64,000 bases of DNA from JACCZX01 sp963710675 (GCA_963710675.1 CAVQBE010000021.1:1-64000), one strand, 5' to 3'. Numbered from the stretch's first letter, positions 27,683 to 35,047 are shown. Notes: generated from the letters alone by a model not told the origin. Numbers and translations are program-made.

Positions 27683-27689
27683 CACAACA

Positions 27690-28076
27690 ATGGCCGCAGA
27701 CCGGTTTGATCATCTATTCATTGCGCCAGAGTCGTATGACGCATCGCTGAAGTTCTATTGCGAGACTCTGGGATGGAGCGTCACATTTCAGTGGGGCGGA
27801 AGTGGAGAGCCACGAGGCGCAGCCCTCTCGGGCGGAGAAGTAAGTTTCGTCATCGCCGAGCAGCACGAAGCAGACGATCACTCTTGGTCTCACGGGTTCA
27901 ATGGAACACGGCCCACCAGCCACATCATGGTCGACAATCTTGAGGAAAGATTTGCGCAGCTCGCCGATGCGAACTGCATCGTCGTTGCACCGGAAGACAC
28001 TCACTGGGGAACACGTTGGTTTGTCGTGCGCGATCCGGACGGTAACCTCATCGCGTATGAGCAGAAACTGGCTTAA
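27690..28076 (+). CDS. Cassette 2: VOC (glyoxalase/bleomycin resistance-like) protein
   Basis: 128 residues with the beta-alpha-beta-beta-beta VOC module: FDHLFIAPESYDASLKFYCE at the N-terminus, a FGFNGTRPTSHIMVDNLEE-like middle, and GTRWFVVRDPDGNLIAYEQK at the C-terminus. Members bind metal or sequester or modify small molecules, including antibiotics. Candidate metal ligands are His8, the central His and the C-terminal Glu. The stop lies within the left crossover of the following attC. Confidence 0.88.
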   Translation: MAADRFDHLFIAPESYDASLKFYCETLGWSVTFQWGGSGEPRGAALSGGEVSFVIAEQHEADDHSWSHGFNGTRPTSHIMVDNLEERFAQLADANCIVVAPEDTHWGTRWFVVRDPDGNLIAYEQKLA

Positions 28077-28131
28077 CTTGTCGTTCGAGAGCCGACGCTC
28101 TTTGAGCGCGGCTCAACTCAGACGTTAAGGC
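28072..28131 (+). repeat. attC site of cassette 2 (common type)
   Basis: GCTTAAC at 28072 and GTTAAGG at 28125. The stem centre GAGAGCCGACGCTC/GAGCGCGGCTC is the dominant attC type of this array. Confidence 0.88.
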
Positions 28132-28152
28132 GCACAGAGATAGACCTACGCC

Positions 28153-28371
28153 ATGACGAACACAGCACAAAAACGCAGCCTCTTGTGGCATTTGAAGTGG
28201 TTATTCGCCTGCTTCGCTGCGGCCTTTGCGCTGTTCCTTGCGACCCTCGTAGTGAGTCTTGCTTTTTCCGGGCCCGCCTTTGGGGAATGGTGGTCCAGCC
28301 CTATCGGCCATATTGCAATGTTCGCCGTGGCCGTCGCGCTGTCGCCCCTTATCTATCGGAGGCTTCGGTGA
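28153..28371 (+). CDS. Cassette 3: small two-helix membrane protein
   Basis: 72 residues. A charged N-terminus (TNTAQKRS) precedes two hydrophobic helices, WLFACFAAAFALFLATLVVS and GHIAMFAVAVALSPLIY. It ends YRRLR, giving a positive-inside topology with both ends in the cytoplasm. It probably inserts in the inner membrane. No family is recognised. Confidence 0.6.
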   Translation: MTNTAQKRSLLWHLKWLFACFAAAFALFLATLVVSLAFSGPAFGEWWSSPIGHIAMFAVAVALSPLIYRRLR

Positions 28372-28381
28372 GCGGTCTGCG

Positions 28382-28441
28382 CCCTAACTTGTCGTTCAAG
28401 AGCCGACGCTCTACGAGCGCGCCTCAACTCAGACGTTAGGC
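28382..28441 (+). repeat. attC site of cassette 3 (common type)
   Basis: CCCTAAC at 28382 and GTTAGGC at 28435, with the same 60-bp layout and nearly the same sequence as the cassette 2 attC. Confidence 0.88.
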
Positions 28442-28458
28442 AGCACTCCGGGTCGAAT

Positions 28459-28920
28459 ATGGCACGCGTGGTATGGAACACCAATACAGTCGTTGTGTTT
28501 CTGGCACTGGCTTTGGCAGTACTACCCGCCGCCGCAATGCATGTGCTCACTGGCATCATGCTCATTGTCGCGACGCCTTTGCTTTGGCCTTCCGGTTTCA
28601 AGCCACTACTTTGGCTTGCGTATATCGTCGGCTGGTGGGGATTAGGTGCGCTAGTTCGTATCTTCGCGAGCTTCGCGCGTCAAGACGTACGTGTCGGGCT
28701 AGGGACTCTGCTGGGTCTCGTGGCCGGCGCAGTAACGGTCGTCGCCTTCGTGGCTTTGCCTTATACCCCTCTCTGTACCACGTGCACGCGCCCTGAGTTT
28801 CTTGTGTATCGGCCAGACGTGTTATCTGTCGCAGTAGCGATGCACTGGTCGTTCTTGCATTTTCGCGGGTTCCGCCTAACACTGCGTTCAAGTGCCGACG
28901 CGCTGAAGCGCGCGGCTTAA
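28459..28920 (+). CDS. Cassette 4: membrane protein of unknown function
   Basis: 153 residues with four predicted membrane segments, including VVVFLALALAVLPAAAMHVL, LIVATPLLW, LLWLAYIVGWWGLGALV and LLGLVAGAVTVVAFVALP. A CTTC pair (PLCTTCTRPEF) follows the last helix. The final 15 residues (LTLRSSADALKRAA) are encoded by attC sequence. No family is recognised. Confidence 0.6.
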   Translation: MARVVWNTNTVVVFLALALAVLPAAAMHVLTGIMLIVATPLLWPSGFKPLLWLAYIVGWWGLGALVRIFASFARQDVRVGLGTLLGLVAGAVTVVAFVALPYTPLCTTCTRPEFLVYRPDVLSVAVAMHWSFLHFRGFRLTLRSSADALKRAA

Positions 28921-28933
28921 CTCAGCGTTAGGC
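28874..28933 (+). repeat. attC site of cassette 4
   Basis: GCCTAAC at 28874 and GTTAGGC at 28927. It is related to the common type but has a modified loop (GCGCTGAAGCGC). Confidence 0.88.
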
Positions 28934-28940
28934 GGCTGTG

Positions 28941-29468
28941 ATGGCGTTCTTCTTCGCGACGGCAGAAGACTTGGTGCCTGTGCTACTTAGCGTCAGGAAC
29001 GAATCGGATCAAGTACACACCATTTGGTCATTTCGAAACTCCTGACGAATGTCATTCGCTTCCGTTCGCGAGTTGCCGACGCTTTTTCGTCCGGCGCCAA
29101 ACGATTTGGCGGCTTCTTGCCCGAAGTATGTAGTTACTGAACGCGACGGGGTTGTCGCTTCCAGGAGGATTGCGCGTTACGACGGCACTACGGTGTGGTC
29201 AATTGACCACCTAGAAAACGCTGACAGCACCGTCTTGTCCCATGGCGGCTTCTTTGGTGATGACGTCTTGTTGTACGGGGAGGTTCGCACTGTCCACAAG
29301 ACTCTCGCCGCACAAAGGCTTCAACGCGCGTTCGATACAGCAATCAGAAAGAACTTCACAAAGATAAAAGCCTTCCGCGTCGGCAAGCGTGCCGAGGCTC
29401 TACTCGACGCAGGAGTGAGGCTTACTGGTGCCAAGCAGTCGCCGGCGATCTATGACCTTTCCCGTTAG
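28941..29468 (+). CDS. Cassette 5: hypothetical protein, probably interrupted
   Basis: The intact part runs from ATG 29049 to 29468 (139 residues, soluble, beta-rich: IARYDGTTVWSIDHLENADS and STVLSHGGFFGDD). In the same frame upstream, ATG 28941 starts a credible N-terminus (MAFFFATAEDLVPVLLSVRN), but TGA at 29043 separates the two. Between about 29017 and 29048 another frame reads TPFGHFETPDE, which fits better. The original gene may therefore have started at 28941 and now carry two compensating indels, or the sequence has errors. No domain is recognised. Start and integrity are uncertain. Confidence 0.5.
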
Positions 29469-29483
29469 CGTCGTGCAACAGCC

Positions 29484-29543
29484 GCCTAACTCATCGTTCG
29501 AGAGCCGACGCTCTGCGAGCGCGGCTCAACTCAGACGTTAGCT
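29484..29543 (+). repeat. attC site of cassette 5 (common type)
   Basis: GCCTAAC at 29484 and GTTAGCT at 29537. It is almost identical to the cassette 2, 3 and 12 sites. Confidence 0.88.
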
Positions 29544-29557
29544 CTCACTAAAAACTC

Positions 29558-29932
29558 ATGCCGTTCGCCTTGGTCATCGTCATGCTTCTGGCGTCTGGGT
29601 TAGTCATCCTTGGCGTCGCCAACAGCTCCCTGTTCGGGTGGTCGGTTGGTGCTGATGAAAAGTTTCCCATCGATCGCGGAGACGCCGATGACGCTCGTCT
29701 CGCGAAAATCAGCGTTGACTTGATGTTCGGCTTGCTGCCCATTTTTGGGGCTTTGGTCCTTCAGGTTTTGGCCATCGACCAGCCGTTAGACGTTTCCACC
29801 GGTCAGCAACTCGGTGCAACTCTTGGCTGTTTTGCTTACCTGCTCATTTACTTCACCGTCGTGCGTCCTCGTTATGCCGCGTTCCGTCTCAAACTTCGCC
29901 GCCTACGAATTTCATCGCCTCGTGACAGCTAA
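29558..29932 (+). CDS. Cassette 6: membrane protein of unknown function
   Basis: 124 residues. The first helix (FALVIVMLLASGLVILGVA) comes at once. A hydrophilic loop (DEKFPIDRGDADDARLAKIS) follows, then helices FGLLPIFGALVLQVLAI and LGATLGCFAYLLIYFTVV. The C-terminus is basic (RPRYAAFRLKLRRLR). The stop overlaps the attC left crossover. No family is recognised. Confidence 0.6.
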   Translation: MPFALVIVMLLASGLVILGVANSSLFGWSVGADEKFPIDRGDADDARLAKISVDLMFGLLPIFGALVLQVLAIDQPLDVSTGQQLGATLGCFAYLLIYFTVVRPRYAAFRLKLRRLRISSPRDS

Positions 29933-29986
29933 CATTTCGTTCGAGAGCCGACGCCTTGCAGGCGCGGCTCAACTCAGACGTTAGGC
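29927..29986 (+). repeat. attC site of cassette 6 (common type)
   Basis: AGCTAAC at 29927 and GTTAGGC at 29980. It has the common stem with an altered loop (CCTTGCAGG). Confidence 0.87.
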
Positions 29987-29997
29987 ATGACGAGACA

Positions 29998-30330
29998 ATG
30001 GATAAGTTTCTGCTGACCAAGAAACAATTTCTCGTTTTTGTGAGTATCAGTGCGTTTTTAACGATTCCGTTTCTTTTCTTAACGGTCGCAGGTCAGATAA
30101 AAAACGAAAGTGCTCTAATTTTGTTGCTGCCGTTTCTAGCAGGGATGCCGTGGGTGCTGCTTTATTTCCTGCTCCCTTTTGATATTCCAGGCTTTACATC
30201 TGCGGGAGTGCCCAACCAATCGGGGGATTTGACGGTATCTGTGTTCCAGCTAATTCTCTTGATGCTGCCCCTCTGTCTAAATATTTATATAGCTGTGCGG
30301 TTAATTTCTGGTGGTCGTAGTCGTGCCTAA
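29998..30330 (+). CDS. Cassette 7: AT-richer membrane protein
   Basis: 110 residues from ATG 29998 (MDKFLLTKKQFLVFVSISAF); an upstream in-frame ATG lies inside the attC and is less likely. Three helices: the N-terminal one above, LLPFLAGMPWVLLYFLLPF, and LILLMLPLCLNIYIAVRLI. The gene is visibly more AT-rich than its neighbours and its attC has a different stem, both suggesting a distant donor. The stop TAA lies in the attC left box. Confidence 0.6.
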   Translation: MDKFLLTKKQFLVFVSISAFLTIPFLFLTVAGQIKNESALILLLPFLAGMPWVLLYFLLPFDIPGFTSAGVPNQSGDLTVSVFQLILLMLPLCLNIYIAVRLISGGRSRA

Positions 30331-30388
30331 CTATTCGTCGCAGCGGACGCCGCGCGCGGCGCGGCGCCGCTGAACTCAAACGTTAGGC
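30325..30388 (+). repeat. attC site of cassette 7 (divergent type)
   Basis: GCCTAAC at 30325 and GTTAGGC at 30382. The stem CAGCGG/CCGCTG encloses a very GC-rich loop, unlike the common type. Confidence 0.85.
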
Positions 30389-30424
30389 GTCACAACGAAG
30401 CTCCCCCATTGCGCGGTAGCAGCT

Positions 30425-31114
30425 ATGAGACACAGTGAAAGGCACAGAACGCACCGAACAGGCTGGCTCCGTGCCGCCGTTCTTGGCGCGAACGACGGAA
30501 TCGTTTCTACTGCTAGCCTTGTATTGGGCGTCGCGGCCGCCGGCGCAGATACAAAGGGCATTCTTGTTGCAGGCGTTGCTGGCCTTGTTGCGGGTGCGAT
30601 GTCAATGGCTGCGGGCGAGTATGTCTCGGTTAGCTCACAAGCCGATACCGAAACCGCGGATCTCGCTCGTGAGAAGAAAGAATTGGCTGCAAATCCAGAG
30701 CAGGAACACGCAGAACTAATGGCCATCTACGTCAAGCGTGGACTGGATGAGGCATTGGCCTCAAACGTTGCCACCCAATTGATGACGCATGACGCGCTTG
30801 CCGCACACGGACGAGACGAGCTGGGTATATCCGACACATTGGCCGCGAAACCAGTGCAAGCTGCATTCGCCTCTGCAGGTACGTTTGCCGTAGGCGCGGT
30901 GCTACCTCTGCTGATGGTTCTCGTGCTTCCGGGTTTTGCGCTCATGTGGGGCCTCGCAGGCAGCTCGCTCTTCTTTCTTGCACTGTTGGGCCTCGTTGCT
31001 GCACGCGCAGGGGGCGCGCCCGTGATCGCGTCTGTCACACGCGTCACTTTTTGGGGGGCATTGGCAATGGGATTGACCGCTGGAGTTGGGGCCCTTTTTG
31101 GGGTGTCCGCTTGA
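30425..31114 (+). CDS. Cassette 8: VIT1/CCC1-family metal transporter
   Basis: 229 residues. The N-terminus RTGWLRAAVLGANDGIVSTA and the glycine-rich first helix GLVAGAMSMAAGEYVSVSSQ are diagnostic of the VIT family, which moves Fe2+ or Mn2+ across membranes. A charged cytoplasmic domain (residues about 80-150, with EKKELAANPEQEHAEL and conserved Glu residues for metal) precedes three more helices. It is unusually large for a cassette gene and has an obvious physiological function. An inner-membrane location is inferred. Confidence 0.92.
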   Translation: MRHSERHRTHRTGWLRAAVLGANDGIVSTASLVLGVAAAGADTKGILVAGVAGLVAGAMSMAAGEYVSVSSQADTETADLAREKKELAANPEQEHAELMAIYVKRGLDEALASNVATQLMTHDALAAHGRDELGISDTLAAKPVQAAFASAGTFAVGAVLPLLMVLVLPGFALMWGLAGSSLFFLALLGLVAARAGGAPVIASVTRVTFWGALAMGLTAGVGALFGVSA

Positions 31115-31139
31115 GAAGCGTGCTCGTACTGCACACGAC

Positions 31140-31197
31140 GCCTAACACCTCGTTGCAGCCGACCACCTTCGGCGGCGGCTGGACGCGAACGTTAGAC
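31140..31197 (+). repeat. attC site of cassette 8 (divergent type)
   Basis: GCCTAAC at 31140 and GTTAGAC at 31191. The stem CAGCCG/CGGCTG is of the type common on mobile cassettes. Confidence 0.86.
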
Positions 31198-31198
31198 C

Positions 31199-31426
31199 GT
31201 GAAACGCAGTTTGCCTCGTGGGTTGATAGTTTCAAGCGTGTTCGCAGCGTTCATCGGTTGCGGTTTCCTGATCGCCTGGCTATTTGCCAGCGGGACGACA
31301 CCTGAGCGGGAGTGCGCTACACAATGCAGCGCTTCGAAGCAGATCGGTGTTCTCGTTCCAGTAAATTCGCCACTTCAAACAGCCGGCGTGAGAAGCGTGG
31401 GTCCACTGCAATGCCAGTGCCGCTAG
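31199..31426 (+). CDS. Cassette 9: small membrane-anchored or secreted protein
   Basis: 75 residues from GTG 31199, one base after the attC crossover. One N-terminal helix (LIVSSVFAAFIGCGFLIAWL) is followed by a short exported tail with four cysteines (ECATQCSAS and LQCQCR), suggesting two disulfides in the periplasm. No family is recognised. Confidence 0.5.
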   Translation: MKRSLPRGLIVSSVFAAFIGCGFLIAWLFASGTTPERECATQCSASKQIGVLVPVNSPLQTAGVRSVGPLQCQCR

Positions 31427-31445
31427 TCTCCTCGCGACCGTCACG

Positions 31446-31505
31446 GTCTAACATTTCGTTCTAGAGCCAACGCTCTTCGAGCGCAGCTCAACTCGGACGT
31501 TAGAC
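31446..31505 (+). repeat. attC site of cassette 9 (common type)
   Basis: GTCTAAC at 31446 and GTTAGAC at 31499. It is the common stem with two substitutions. Confidence 0.87.
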
Positions 31506-31522
31506 GGCACGACGCGCTGCAC

Positions 31523-31720
31523 ATGCAAGGGGTTACGATCATTCGCGAATTGAACTGCGAAGAGAGCACGCCGTCACTAGTCGATCGCGCCCGCTTAGCG
31601 ACGGGTCTAGCATCGTCCGTTCCCTGTCGAACGCAGATCAGCGTCTGGCTGGCGTTCGCTCCGTACGAGTATACGGCCGCGATGATCACGACTACACAAA
31701 GATGGGCACACGGGTTGTAG
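31523..31720 (+). CDS. Cassette 10: uncertain coding content
   Basis: A 65-residue frame (MQGVTIIRELNCEESTPSLV...) opens 17 bp after the attC. From about 31660 to 31820 a different frame reads more like a real protein (GRDDHDYTKMGTRVV, then PEEQGESVIQQLQ and GGFHVIIGAAADD) and ends TGA at 31819-31821. Joining the two requires a frameshift near 31660. Either the cassette holds one broken gene or the second frame starts at an unidentified codon. No domain is recognised. Confidence 0.35.
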   Translation: MQGVTIIRELNCEESTPSLVDRARLATGLASSVPCRTQISVWLAFAPYEYTAAMITTTQRWAHGL

Positions 31721-31842
31721 GGCCGGTTCCTGAAGAGCAGGGCGAGTCAGTAATTCAGCAGCTTCAAGTAGCGTTTAAAGCAGGTGGCTTTCACGTCATC
31801 ATCGGAGCCGCAGCAGATGATTGATGCCTTCCAGAACGCGCC

Positions 31843-31908
31843 GCCTAACATTTTGTTGGAGAGCCGACGCGCGATAAAGCCGCGCGCGGCTCAACTTTGT
31901 CGTTAAAC
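31843..31908 (+). repeat. attC site of cassette 10
   Basis: GCCTAAC at 31843 and GTTAAAC at 31902. It has the common outer stem with a longer loop rich in CGCG. Confidence 0.86.
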
Positions 31909-31915
31909 GTCAACC

Positions 31916-32281
31916 ATGCGCCCCGGTACGGAAGCGCTACTGATTGAGCGCCTGGCGTTTGGCGCAGTTGGTGCTGTTGTCGGCTTCTTTGCGGGTGTTG
32001 CGTTCGAGTTGGTTCGTATCTTCTTCGCCAGTACCAACGACATCAGTCTGGCGTCTCTCGCTATATTTTGTGCGCTTGGTGCGTGTGTGGGCGCTTTTGC
32101 GGTACGGGCTATGTTCATCGGCACCACCGCATGCGCATCTTTCTTCGTCGGGGTCATGTCAGCGTTAACGCCGGAGTACTGGTTGGTGCGCGGGCGGTCG
32201 CCTGTTGACTGGCCGCGTTTCATTGTGTGGTCCTTTGCGTTTGGCATCCTATTGGTTGTCGCAATTGTTCTGCTCAACTGA
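31916..32281 (+). CDS. Cassette 11: polytopic membrane protein
   Basis: 121 residues, four hydrophobic segments: AFGAVGAVVGFFAGVAFELV, LAIFCALGACVGAFAV, GTTACASFFVGVMSAL and VWSFAFGILLVVAIVLL. The glycine spacing suggests tight helix packing. It starts 8 bp after the attC and ends just before the next site. No family is recognised. Confidence 0.6.
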   Translation: MRPGTEALLIERLAFGAVGAVVGFFAGVAFELVRIFFASTNDISLASLAIFCALGACVGAFAVRAMFIGTTACASFFVGVMSALTPEYWLVRGRSPVDWPRFIVWSFAFGILLVVAIVLLN

Positions 32282-32287
32282 CATCGC

Positions 32288-32344
32288 GTTTAACTCGTTG
32301 CTGGAGCCAACGCTCTGCGAGCGCGGCTCAGCGCTGCGTTAGGT
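32288..32344 (+). repeat. attC site of cassette 11 (common type)
   Basis: GTTTAAC at 32288 and GTTAGGT at 32338. It is a variant of the common stem. Confidence 0.84.
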
Positions 32345-32360
32345 GCGCGTGGGAATAGCG

Positions 32361-32777
32361 ATGGTCAGGTCAGCGATGGCGCTGAGTGCTTGCTTTGCCG
32401 CCGCAATCGGTTATGCGCAATCGTCTGACGAGGGGCGTAAGTGGGCCGAGAACTTCGATCGTTACAAATCCACCATGCGGTCGCTTAGCCCGGCTGCTAC
32501 GAAGGCCTGCGAAAGCCGGTTGCACCGCATTTTGAGCGCAATAGACCAGAATCAAAGCTGTGGCGTTGACTCTGAGTGCACGCTTGTCGGTGAAGAACCC
32601 TTCGGCCTAACTGTTCCTGTTCGAATAGCGAGCGGGACGGCGCTTATGGTTGATATGAAACAGTTCAGACAGTCCTGCTATGACGAATCGCATCGCGGTG
32701 GCTACAACAGCGATCTAGTGCACATGCCTGCATGCGTGAAGCATCGATGCATGGTCAAGACGTCCCTAAAGAGATGA
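32361..32777 (+). CDS. Cassette 12: secreted cysteine-containing protein
   Basis: 138 residues from ATG 32361; GTG 32343 inside the attC is an alternative. A signal peptide (VRSAMALSACFAAAIGYAQ) is followed by a soluble helical domain. Six cysteines lie in the mature part (KACESRL, QSCGVDSECTL, RQSCYDE, PACVKHRCMV), enough for three disulfides. The C-S-x-D-x-E-C-T pattern occurs in small exported proteins of unknown role. A periplasmic location is inferred. Confidence 0.65.
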   Translation: MVRSAMALSACFAAAIGYAQSSDEGRKWAENFDRYKSTMRSLSPAATKACESRLHRILSAIDQNQSCGVDSECTLVGEEPFGLTVPVRIASGTALMVDMKQFRQSCYDESHRGGYNSDLVHMPACVKHRCMVKTSLKR

Positions 32778-32784
32778 GCAGCGC

Positions 32785-32844
32785 ACCTAACTCGTCGTTC
32801 GAGAGCCGACGCTCTACGAGCGCGGCTCAACTCGGACGTTAGCT
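32785..32844 (+). repeat. attC site of cassette 12 (common type)
   Basis: ACCTAAC at 32785 and GTTAGCT at 32838. It is a near-copy of the cassette 5 site. Confidence 0.88.
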
Positions 32845-32897
32845 GGCACATGACTACCAGTGTTGCGAAGTTTTAATCAACGAAAAAACGGAGTCGT

Positions 32898-33710
32898 ATG
32901 CTCAACGAGGCTGCAAAATTTGGCGTAGCGATGCCGGAGTTCTACGACAAATGTATGGGCCCTGCCTGGTTCGAACCATTTGGTGCTGATCTCGTAGCGC
33001 GAATGCCAGCCAACCTTCCCGGCGATGTGCTGGAGATTGCTTGCGGAACAGGTATCGTTACGAAGCAATTGCGCGACCGTCTCAATCAGGCTCGTCGGGT
33101 TGTCGCGATCGACATTAGCAAGCCGATGCTGGAGTATGCGCACAACAAGCTTGCTGATTACACGGGTATTGAATGGCGCGAGGCCGACGCAACGAGCCTG
33201 CCGTTTCGTGATGGGGAGTTCGACGCAGTCGTATGTGCCTTCGGCGCGATGTTCGTTCCAGACCGACGTGCTTTCTTCCGGGAAGCCCGCCGCGTACTGA
33301 AGAAGGAAGGCCTCCTCCTGTTTAGCGTATGGGATCGTGTTGAGGAGATTCCGCACGCTATAGCTTTCTCAGAAGTTATTGAAGGCTTCTTCCCCGGAGA
33401 TCCCGAGATGCGCTTCCAGTTTCCCTACGAGATGCATGATCGGGGGCTTTTACGGCAATTGCTCGAAGAAGCAGGGTTTCAAGAACAACGAATTGAGAAA
33501 AAGCTGATTCAGGTTGACGGCGTCAGCGCGTACGAACTAGCCGTTGGGCTGGTTCGCGGTAGCCCACGGTCTAGTTTTTTCGAGAAAAAAGGGGTCTCAC
33601 TTCAAGCGGTGATCGAGAAATTGGCCGCGTCGCTAGCCAATGTCGGCGGCGCAGACCCGTACAGAGCGCCTGCGAGTGCGGTCGTTGTTGAGGCGCGTGC
33701 GATTGGATAG
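32898..33710 (+). CDS. Cassette 13: class I SAM-dependent methyltransferase
   Basis: 270 residues, UbiE/type-11 fold. Motif I is VLEIACGTGIVTKQL, followed by ISKPMLEYAHNK (post I), WREADATSLPFRDGEFDAVV and EARRVLKKEGLLLFSVWD. The methyl acceptor is unknown. It is one of three methyltransferases in the array and has the array's longest, most perfect attC. No clear ribosome binding site precedes the ATG; the preceding 50 bp may hold a cassette-borne promoter. Confidence 0.9.
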   Translation: MLNEAAKFGVAMPEFYDKCMGPAWFEPFGADLVARMPANLPGDVLEIACGTGIVTKQLRDRLNQARRVVAIDISKPMLEYAHNKLADYTGIEWREADATSLPFRDGEFDAVVCAFGAMFVPDRRAFFREARRVLKKEGLLLFSVWDRVEEIPHAIAFSEVIEGFFPGDPEMRFQFPYEMHDRGLLRQLLEEAGFQEQRIEKKLIQVDGVSAYELAVGLVRGSPRSSFFEKKGVSLQAVIEKLAASLANVGGADPYRAPASAVVVEARAIG

Positions 33711-33720
33711 GCCTTTGCCA

Positions 33721-33799
33721 GCTAACTACTGCCATGCAGCGGACAGTCACAAGCGGCGCTTCGCTTGTTGTTCCTGCCGCTGATGGCAGTAGTTAGACG
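33721..33799 (+). repeat. attC site of cassette 13 (long perfect stem)
   Basis: AGCTAAC at 33721 and GTTAGAC at 33793. The outer arms CTAACTACTGCCAT and ATGGCAGTAGTTAG are perfectly complementary, unlike any neighbour. Confidence 0.88.
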
Positions 33800-33811
33800 C
33801 CCGAGGTCACC

Positions 33812-34375
33812 GTGTCAGCAGCACTCACTGCCCTGACCCCGCAAGCTGTTCTACGGAATTATTTTCACGCGAAGGACGAGAACCGGCCCCACTTGCTCGA
33901 GTGTGTGTTCGAGCCCAGTGCTGAGCTGGTGGTCGTCAACCACGCCAGCGCCATATCGTTTCCTGCTCGCACAGTCGGGCGCGAGGCAATCGCTGACGTA
34001 CTCGTCCGGAACTTCGGCCAGAGCTACGAGAACGTCTACTCGTTCTACCTGAGTCGTCCTCCCGTAGACGCCGCGGCGTTTTCCTGTGGCTGGCTGGTGG
34101 CCATGTCGGAGAAGCAGAGCAAGTCCGCACGAGTCGGCTGCGGCCGGTATGACTGGTCGTTTGCCAAGGCCGTTCCACACTTGGCAACGCACTTGACCAT
34201 CACAATTCATGCGATGCAGGTCCTTCCGGCCGCTCAGTTTGCTGCGGTTCTTGCGTGGCTCCAAGCGCTCAGCTACCCATGGTGTACAGCAGAGGAAGTC
34301 GTATGCACTGCACCGAACATTGAACTGTTGGCGCCAGTGCTGCAGCATCTAGCAGCTCATGAAGCAGGCGTCTAA
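33812..34375 (+). CDS. Cassette 14: SnoaL/NTF2-like protein
   Basis: 187 residues from GTG 33812. The first 130 residues look like an NTF2-like cone: VLRNYFHAKDENRPHLLECV, FEPSAELVVVNHASAISFPA and GREAIADVLVRNF. A C-terminal part with LAWLQALSYPWCTAEEVVC follows. Family members are small-ligand binders or isomerases. The stop overlaps a truncated attC, so the cassette is effectively joined to the next one. Confidence 0.7.
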   Translation: MSAALTALTPQAVLRNYFHAKDENRPHLLECVFEPSAELVVVNHASAISFPARTVGREAIADVLVRNFGQSYENVYSFYLSRPPVDAAAFSCGWLVAMSEKQSKSARVGCGRYDWSFAKAVPHLATHLTITIHAMQVLPAAQFAAVLAWLQALSYPWCTAEEVVCTAPNIELLAPVLQHLAAHEAGV

Positions 34376-34396
34376 CCCTTCGCTCCAGCGTTAAGT
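34370..34396 (+). repeat. Truncated attC between cassettes 14 and 15
   Basis: GTCTAAC and GTTAAGT are both present but only 13 bases apart, so the extrahelical stem is missing. The site is likely non-functional and would make the two genes move as one unit. Confidence 0.6.
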
Positions 34397-34424
34397 CCCA
34401 CTTCAGCTACACCGGAGGCAGTCT

Positions 34425-34877
34425 GTGGAGACAAGTTCATCGGATGGCAACGATCTCCGAACTCGAATCCTCGGTACCTGGCGCATGCTGTCGTGGAAGC
34501 GGACTCTGGTGTCCACGGGTGAGCAGAGCGACGCGATCGGGCCTGATCCTTTCGGCTACATCAATTACTCACCGGATGGCCGTCTCATGGTTTTCGTTTT
34601 AAAGAGTAACCGCCCAAAGCCCAAATCGACTCCACCGACCACGGACGAAAAGATCGCGTTGTTTGATTCTCTGTTCGCGTATGTGGGAACGTACAGAGCC
34701 GAATCAGACCGTGTCATCCATACGCTTGACGGCTCGTGGAACGAACTTTGGACCGGCACTACGCAGACGCGCGTATTGTCGTTTGAGGAGGGAAGGCTAA
34801 TCTATACGACGCCTGAAACGGTCGACCCCATGGACGGCAAGCTATGCACTTACAGGGTGGAATTCGAGCGGGCGTGA
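34425..34877 (+). CDS. Cassette 15: lipocalin-like domain protein
   Basis: 150 residues from GTG 34425 behind CCGGAGG. It has the bacterial lipocalin-like layout: RILGTWRMLSWKRTLVSTGE, FGYINYSPDGRLMVFVLKSN, YVGTYRAESDRVIHTLDGSW and a closing strand LCTYRVEFERA. A beta-barrel that binds small hydrophobic molecules is the expected fold. It is cytoplasmic, since no signal is seen. Confidence 0.82.
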   Translation: METSSSDGNDLRTRILGTWRMLSWKRTLVSTGEQSDAIGPDPFGYINYSPDGRLMVFVLKSNRPKPKSTPPTTDEKIALFDSLFAYVGTYRAESDRVIHTLDGSWNELWTGTTQTRVLSFEEGRLIYTTPETVDPMDGKLCTYRVEFERA

Positions 34878-34883
34878 TCGAGT

Positions 34884-34974
34884 GCCCTACATTGCGTTCG
34901 AGCGTATGCACCGACACGCGCCTTCTTGTTTGCAGGCGTCACCGGCGGCAAACCGCTCAACTTAATCGTTAGGC
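34884..34974 (+). repeat. attC site of cassette 15 (degenerate left box)
   Basis: The left box is a poor GCCCTAC at 34884; the right box is GTTAGGC at 34968. It is a 91-bp divergent type. Confidence 0.7.
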
Positions 34975-35047
34975 GTCGTACAAGCGACACGACACCCTCG
35001 GCGCCTATGATCACCGCTAGGCAACTCGGGCCAACTAGGGGACACAC

